NCBI GenBank assembly: GCA_002336105.1
Contig: DDEQ01000004.1
Location: 106,069-124,063, forward strand
Direction: 5' to 3'
Source: Chthonomonas sp. UBA1950
GTDB lineage: Bacteria > Armatimonadota > Fimbriimonadia > Fimbriimonadales > Fimbriimonadaceae
DNA: 17,995 bases
Under the pieces are notes generated by a model. The model was not told the DNA's origin and searched no databases. It saw only the letters and a program-made list of their open reading frames with translations. A program made the translations under genes and the position numbers. Below, piece by piece: positions 13,777-17,995 of this stretch; position 1 is the first letter of the stretch, and each line of letters begins with the position of its first letter.

Positions 13777-14796
13777 ATGTTAGTCAGTAAAGAAATACAT
13801 AGAAGATGGAAGAAAGGGCGTTTTATTGGTACGCACTCATCAACTGCGTTCTTCGTATTCTCGCTGCTAGTCCTATTGACCCCATACCTCAGCCATTCTG
13901 TGCGTCTCATGGATGTACGGAGAGACCTGAAGAGTTCCACGCTGATTTACTCCGATTCGGCGTCGTTGAATTGGATGCCCCAACGGTTCGCTGATCTGAT
14001 CGGTGCTGGCATTGACTGTTCGATAAATCGGACTGCCGAATGCTCAGATGGCGAATTGCCGCGTCTGGAGTTAGCCCACGGTAGCCGTCTTGGGCGTTCG
14101 GCTATTGCGGCTTTGGCTGACGACTATGTGCTACTAACAGAAGGAACGAAGGCGGCGCTGTCAATGATCGTTGGCTCGGTAACCGCTTTCATATTCCATG
14201 ATCGGTTGTCGCGATGGTTACCTTGGGTGGCATTGCTTCTCGCTGCAGTAAGCTGGTGCTTCCCGGTACAGTGTGTGACCTGTACGTTCGGCGCTGGGTG
14301 GCTTGCGTATTTGCCACTTATGGTTGTGGCTTTGGGCACTGCCACTCTTCTCATGGCCTTGTTACCTTCTCCTGCACTTACAGGTTTCCTGATCTCCGCG
14401 ACTGCCATTGGGGTCGTTATTACACAAGCCGTCCTTCTCCTAATCTTCCTTAAGTTTTGCCCAGTCTGTATTGGCGTCTCAGTTGTAAGCATAGTTGTAG
14501 CGCTCATCGTCATCGCAACTGAAGCCGCAACCGGTGGTGTCGAGGCGCAACCAAGACGAATAGCTTGCGGTCAAGCGTGGTCAGCACTTGGCTGTGCTTC
14601 AGACGGCTACTGTTTTTTCCCACTTCCGAACTTTTTGCAAGACTATGTTGGCACATGGACGTGTGACAGCAACAATAACATCGGTAATTTCACATGTATA
14701 AGCGTTTCTACTGACAACTGTTGCCTGATTCCATATTCAGGCTTCTGCCACGCCCAATGCCCTTGCCCTACAGCGCAACCAGCGTCTGGACAATAG
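13777..14796 (+). CDS. VKOR-like polytopic membrane thiol protein with Cys-rich C-terminal domain
   Basis: A 339-aa protein. A basic N-terminus (HRRWKKGRF) precedes TM1 (~22-40). A ~80-residue loop carries the Cys pair C81/C89. Further spans lie at ~126-141, 147-165, 172-196, 200-225 and 228-248. Two CxxC motifs sit at membrane edges: CVTC (166-169, before FGAGWLAYLP) and CPVC (228-231, in LIFLKFCPVCIGVS). The loop Cys pair, small-residue helix and final CxxC helix resemble the VKOR/DsbB-type quinone-linked disulfide generators. After the last span, residues ~261-330 form an extracytoplasmic domain with ten Cys (264, 273, 279, 296, 307, 315, 316, 324, 328, 330) that I do not recognise. VKOR assignment is moderate; other CxxC membrane proteins (MauE-like) are possible. 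It heads a three-gene operon. The ATG has no Shine-Dalgarno. Confidence 0.6.
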   Translation: MLVSKEIHRRWKKGRFIGTHSSTAFFVFSLLVLLTPYLSHSVRLMDVRRDLKSSTLIYSDSASLNWMPQRFADLIGAGIDCSINRTAECSDGELPRLELAHGSRLGRSAIAALADDYVLLTEGTKAALSMIVGSVTAFIFHDRLSRWLPWVALLLAAVSWCFPVQCVTCTFGAGWLAYLPLMVVALGTATLLMALLPSPALTGFLISATAIGVVITQAVLLLIFLKFCPVCIGVSVVSIVVALIVIATEAATGGVEAQPRRIACGQAWSALGCASDGYCFFPLPNFLQDYVGTWTCDSNNNIGNFTCISVSTDNCCLIPYSGFCHAQCPCPTAQPASGQ

Positions 14797-14799
14797 CCA

Positions 14800-15450
14800 A
14801 TGTCGAAGAGGGTACGCCTACTGTCTGAGCCATTCGACGCTCCACGAGCATTTACGCTCGTGGAGATTCTTGTAGTATCCGCGATCTTGACCATACTAAT
14901 GTGTCTCGTAGTGTCGGCAACATCTGGCGCAAGACGATCCGGATATGTTGCGCAGACCACGTCCAATCTGCACCAAGTCTGGACGGCTCTTGCTTTGTAC
15001 CAAGAGGAGCAAGGAGAATGGCCAACCGGAAGTCAGGCGAGCAAAGCGGTATCTACTGCGCCTACTTGTGATGCCATGGACGCTTGGCGTTCGAATTGCA
15101 CAATTGATCTCGGTGATCCCATGCTAGGCTCGTACGCATACGCATTCCACGTACCACTTTTTCGAGCGGAACCGTCCGCACTATCCGAATATTTAAGCGC
15201 ACACGATAACCCAGCGATTTTGGTCAGCCTATTTCCCCTGGAACATCGTATCGTCCGATTTGCTGGCGAGAGCCCCGATGCCTCACTATGCCGGCCCCTG
15301 AACGTTTGTATTATGCCTCCCCACGTAATAGCAGCTTACAAAGACGGGTCGGTGCGCCGAGCGATCACCGGCCCCAAATATGAGTCCAACCTCGTGACTG
15401 GACCTCTCATCACTTGGTCGAGCCTGTTCGATTGTGTGAGCCCCAAATAG
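14800..15450 (+). CDS. Type IV pilin-like protein (pseudopilin) with conserved N-terminal methylation motif
   Basis: A 216-aa protein with a class III prepilin leader: a basic, 17-residue leader ending PRA, then FTLVEILVVSAILTILMCLV. Cleavage is expected between A17 and F18 (Ala instead of the usual Gly at -1), and E22 is the conserved Glu5 of the mature pilin. The hydrophobic helix is followed by NLHQVWTALALYQEEQGEWP, typical of pseudopilin alpha-1 regions. The globular part has five Cys (90, 100, 164, 170, 212), unusual for this family and suggestive of disulfides. It starts 3 nt after the VKOR-like gene, so they are co-expressed. A prepilin peptidase and assembly ATPase would have to be supplied from elsewhere. 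It may be a minor pilin, a secretion pseudopilin or an adhesive appendage subunit. Confidence 0.75.
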   Translation: MSKRVRLLSEPFDAPRAFTLVEILVVSAILTILMCLVVSATSGARRSGYVAQTTSNLHQVWTALALYQEEQGEWPTGSQASKAVSTAPTCDAMDAWRSNCTIDLGDPMLGSYAYAFHVPLFRAEPSALSEYLSAHDNPAILVSLFPLEHRIVRFAGESPDASLCRPLNVCIMPPHVIAAYKDGSVRRAITGPKYESNLVTGPLITWSSLFDCVSPK

Positions 15451-15458
15451 AGTGAAGA

Positions 15459-15887
15459 ATGTCAAAAATAAGTCATAGCCCCCATCCAGAAGATGAATCA
15501 AGCGTAGTCCATGCGGTTCGGCAATGGCCCCAGACCGTCAGACTACTGGCAGGTCTATTCCTTTGCGCATTGGTGGCCGTCTATTTTTCCGCCATAGTCA
15601 TTACGTTGTCAGGAACTGGGCCCAACACAATGACCATGTGGAAGGCCCTCGGAATGAACATGCTCTTCCTAATGATTTTGAATGCTGCGGCTTATCCCAA
15701 AAGGATATTTTGGGCTGTGAACGGGGTTTTCGCGGCGTTCGCGGTAGGTCTCACGCTCGTTCAGATGATTTCAATGGCATCGCCAGATCAATATTTCGCA
15801 TGGTGGAAAGGCTATCTCTATGCTACTAGCGGCCCACTCATCAATAGCTTTGCCTTCATGCGTTTCTGTAAAGTCTTTATAGACTAA
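15459..15887 (+). CDS. Small multi-pass membrane protein, unknown function
   Basis: A 142-aa protein with a ~28-residue hydrophilic N-terminus and then three to four hydrophobic spans (LLAGLFLCALVAVYFSAIVI; ALGMNMLFLMILNAA; FWAVNGVFAAFAVGLTLVQM; a weaker one near YLYATSGPLINSFAF). No catalytic motif is visible. It begins 8 nt after the pseudopilin stop, with AGAGTGAAG as a weak ribosome binding site, making it the third gene of the insert operon. A partner or anchor for the pilin-like protein is possible, from context only. The terminator copy at 16135-16171 would end the operon. Confidence 0.65.
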   Translation: MSKISHSPHPEDESSVVHAVRQWPQTVRLLAGLFLCALVAVYFSAIVITLSGTGPNTMTMWKALGMNMLFLMILNAAAYPKRIFWAVNGVFAAFAVGLTLVQMISMASPDQYFAWWKGYLYATSGPLINSFAFMRFCKVFID

Positions 15888-16066
15888 TTTGAGCAATAGA
15901 GCCTCACTCAGGACTGGTAACTCTGATGTCACTCTCAATCTTAACTGATAAAACGGACGGGTGGCCTTGAGCGAATGGGGTGTGCTTCCCTGCCATGGTG
16001 ACAGGCGCGACAGGGGTTTACACGGCGTACCACTGCCTCCCCATTTGCCAACTCAGCGCTGGAGGC
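15888..16066. other. Non-coding right end of the insert
   Basis: I see no gene or clear signal between the last insert gene and the right repeat. The junction with the rpsG fragment is at about 16067. Confidence 0.5.
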
Positions 16067-16115
16067 GCGAAGCGGCAAGACAATGACCGAGCGACTTGCG
16101 CACTATCGCTTCTAG
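16067..16115 (+). pseudogene. rpsG: Decayed rpsG 3' fragment
   Basis: Reads RSGKTMTERLA-HYRF and stop in frame, corresponding to internal residues RSGKTMTDRLA of S7 joined to its C-terminal HYRF. The 31 intervening codons are deleted in frame between TTGC repeats. It has no start and cannot make S7. It is a by-product of the duplication that flanks the insert. Confidence 0.92.
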
Positions 16116-16134
16116 TCAATCCATTCAATCGAAT

Positions 16135-16171
16135 AAAGCCCTTTCTGCGCAATCAGCAGAAGGGGCTTTTT
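16135..16171. terminator. Second copy of the bidirectional intrinsic terminator
   Basis: AAAGCCCTTTCTGC (16135-16148) pairs with GCAGAAGGGGCTTT (16156-16169) around a 7-nt loop, with T5 after it on the plus strand and AAA/ATA on the other side. It now separates the insert operon from the convergent gene at 16184-17815. Confidence 0.85.
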
Positions 16172-16183
16172 ATTGCACTGGGT

Positions 16184-17815
16184 TCAAAATTGAAGACGGA
16201 TTTCACCGTTCGAACTCTGGATTGACCATCCTTGTGAGGTTTCCTTTGCAGAGCCTTTGACCTCTAGACCGTAAGCAAAACCATGCCAATCGTAGCGAAC
16301 TTTGTCCGGTTGAACCTCTACTTTCGCGGCTTTTGACGTATCCCACTCAAAGGCGATTTCGAGAGCGGCTTGGTCAGCAAAAACAATCTGACGTTCCTCA
16401 AACCTTATCCTGAGAGCCTTCCCGAGTGAGGTTGGGAGCGTAACCAGCAGAGAACTGCCCTCTTCGGTTACGACCGGAGCACCGGCGAGTTTGACCGGTT
16501 TGCCGTCAACGAGGAAGAACCCGCCTGCTTTGCCATCTTTTTTCCAGTGGTGACCATCCAGAATCGCTGGCATCCGCTGTTCGACATCATAGTCCCGGGT
16601 CGCCTTGTTTAAGAAGGGTTGTTGGAACTCATCGCTATAGATGGTGATGTCGCGAAGAAAGAACTGGTCACCCTGAATGTGAAGGTTAGCCCGATAGAAC
16701 CTGCTCTGGTACCAGATCGACTTCTCTTCGTTTGAGTTTCCAAAGGAGTCCAGCAATTGCACTTGGGCTTGGGCGGGAGTCTGTTTGAACGCTTTTTTAA
16801 AGCGTCGTCCCGAGTCACCCATGGTCTCGACATGAACAAGACCTTTCTTGCTTAGTTCGGCAAGAGCTTTCATTTGAAGCGGATAGCCTGCTTCCTGCCG
16901 ATCCCAGGGGAATGTGTTCTCCTGCCCTAGCTGAGCGTAGCCAAACTGCATTGTAGGCGCATCCGAAATCATCTTAAGGAAGCGATCAACGAATACTTCA
17001 GACCGCCCCGAGGTCCACACGGGTTCCATCGTGTCGGGTTCTCCGATTCTTCGCCCGTCAGGGACAGGGTAGCTAAGGTTGTAGTAGTAAACCGGATCCT
17101 GCCCCAACATCCTGAACACTGGCGTGTTGATTTGGTTTCTGCGGTCAAGAGCGGCGCTCCACATATTCACCTTGCTGGGGTAGTAGCCCGCTATAGGTGC
17201 TCCCCAAATCGTGAATCCGTCCGTCGCGACTTGGTCTCGACAAACCGCAAATGCATCGACGCCGTACTTCTCGCTTAAATGAGCCATCGTGATTGCATCT
17301 AAGTTCCAACTTGCCACTGACCGGGGATAGTAACCCCATATCCTTCTGAACTCCTTCATCGCGGTGTCAGCAAGTTTGATCCGCTCCTCTGGCGTGTAAC
17401 CGATGGTGAACGCCACGAACGGATAGTGATCCCATTCGTATCCTGGGCGTCCGCGCCACTCGACCCCGGCGGCTTTGCAGTGCTTTTCGTTCATCTCAAA
17501 CCAAAAACCAACTTCGTGGTTCTTGGCCATGTTGGCTTTCAGGAACGGGACAAACGGACCGGAGACAAGGGCGTCAAACTGCAACAGCCAAGTAGCCGGC
17601 AGCCTATGTGACTTGATGATCTCCATCTGCTTCTGGACTGGAAGCATCATGTCCATAGGGAATCGAGGTTCAATCTCGCGAATGAAATTCACGACGTTGA
17701 TGCAGCGAATAGCCGACTTCGGAACCAAGTTTCCGACCAAGGAACCGGCTGGCATCACGCTCGAAGCCACTGCGCTCTGAGCCGTCACACGCAAAAAGTC
17801 TCGACGAGACATCAT
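16184..17815 (-). CDS. Tat-exported protein with polysaccharide deacetylase / glycoside hydrolase-type barrel
   Basis: A 543-aa protein. MMSRRDFLRVTAQSAVASSV is a twin-arginine signal (R4-R5), so it is exported folded. Residues ~35-250 look like a NodB-type (beta/alpha) barrel: INVVNFIREIEPRFPMD, LPATWLLQFDALV, HEVGFWFEMN, then GYTPEERIKLADTAMKEFRR and YPRSVASWNLDAITMAHLSE, as in deacetylases that scan for 'a person of the future turning back' helix-strand units. I cannot place a full metal-binding D-H-H triad. The C-terminal ~370-543 is a beta-rich domain (FFLRDITIYSD, ALRIRFEERQIVFADQ). Substrate unknown; cell-wall or storage polysaccharide is likely by family. GAAG lies upstream of tandem ATGs (17815 and 17812). 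Its last 17 codons are duplicated at 13478-13530. Confidence 0.65.
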   Translation of the reverse strand: MMSRRDFLRVTAQSAVASSVMPAGSLVGNLVPKSAIRCINVVNFIREIEPRFPMDMMLPVQKQMEIIKSHRLPATWLLQFDALVSGPFVPFLKANMAKNHEVGFWFEMNEKHCKAAGVEWRGRPGYEWDHYPFVAFTIGYTPEERIKLADTAMKEFRRIWGYYPRSVASWNLDAITMAHLSEKYGVDAFAVCRDQVATDGFTIWGAPIAGYYPSKVNMWSAALDRRNQINTPVFRMLGQDPVYYYNLSYPVPDGRRIGEPDTMEPVWTSGRSEVFVDRFLKMISDAPTMQFGYAQLGQENTFPWDRQEAGYPLQMKALAELSKKGLVHVETMGDSGRRFKKAFKQTPAQAQVQLLDSFGNSNEEKSIWYQSRFYRANLHIQGDQFFLRDITIYSDEFQQPFLNKATRDYDVEQRMPAILDGHHWKKDGKAGGFFLVDGKPVKLAGAPVVTEEGSSLLVTLPTSLGKALRIRFEERQIVFADQAALEIAFEWDTSKAAKVEVQPDKVRYDWHGFAYGLEVKGSAKETSQGWSIQSSNGEIRLQF

Positions 17816-17995
17816 AGGCTTCTTTTACCCAGGTCTCACTTTCATCGGGATATTTATCTCACTCAATTGCCGGTATCGAGTTCGATTTTCAGCAGCAATG
17901 GCAAGACGCTTCAAGAGCAGTTCTTCTTAGTGTGGTCAGCAAGACTTTCGGAAGACAGAACACGAGGTTTTCTGGGTCTATGAAGAAATGCATGG
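17816..17995. other. Right edge of window, no supported gene
   Basis: Upstream region of the Tat-exported gene. A minus-strand frame entering from the window edge (MHFFIDPENLVF at the edge) stops after 34 codons. It could be the tail of a neighbour or chance. No promoter could be assigned with confidence. Confidence 0.3.

Larger units (their letters stand above)
16067..16236. repeat. Right direct repeat flanking the inserted module
   Basis: Second copy of the rpsG-terminator-deacetylase-tail segment, in the same orientation as 13265-13530 but with a 93-nt internal deletion within rpsG and a few substitutions and small indels, mainly around the terminator. Its right part is the functional 3' end of the gene at 16184-17815. 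Confidence 0.93.

Overview
The window is bacterial chromosome of moderate GC content with densely packed, often overlapping genes. I see no single taxon-defining gene. The mix of ClpC, ordinary S12/S7 proteins, a Tat-exported large protein, a pseudopilin, a secretin-N-like secreted protein and a CHASE4 hybrid kinase fits a free-living didermic bacterium. Armatimonadota (Fimbriimonadia-like) is my tentative guess, by inference only.

Layout. Positions 1-7915 are core genome: the 3' part of a zinc-less Fpg/MutM glycosylase; clpC; convergent plsC and purN, whose reading frames overlap; an orphan CHASE4 hybrid histidine kinase; and convergent metK. Positions 7916-9864 hold a long palindrome, a secreted NTF2-like protein gene downstream of an AraC-type regulator gene, and a divergent small membrane protein coupled by ATGA to a 26-codon frame that ends abruptly. 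Positions 9865-12299 are accessory. They hold two secreted proteins of unknown function, the upstream one knocked out of frame by a 7-bp tandem duplication, and a decayed ISL3-family transposase. Positions 12300-13466 are rpsL-rpsG, with a candidate promoter and an intrinsic terminator inside the leader.

The most striking structure is at 13265-16236. The end of rpsG, its bidirectional terminator and the last codons of the convergent Tat-exported gene are present twice, in direct orientation, around a 2.5-kb insert. Each copy carries a dead fragment of the gene that stays intact at the other copy, so the ancestral order can be read as rpsG, terminator, then the deacetylase-fold gene on the opposite strand. 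The insert carries a probable three-gene operon: a polytopic membrane protein with two CxxC motifs (VKOR-like) and a Cys-rich C-terminal domain, a Cys-containing pseudopilin, and a small multi-pass membrane protein. I infer an acquired module for an exported, disulfide-rich pilin-like product. This is the best candidate in the window for an undescribed system.

Heptameric tandem repeats occur twice, once within the disrupted secreted-protein gene and once in the promoter region of the inserted operon. This suggests that slipped-strand changes affect the accessory genes. No rRNA, tRNA or CRISPR array was found.
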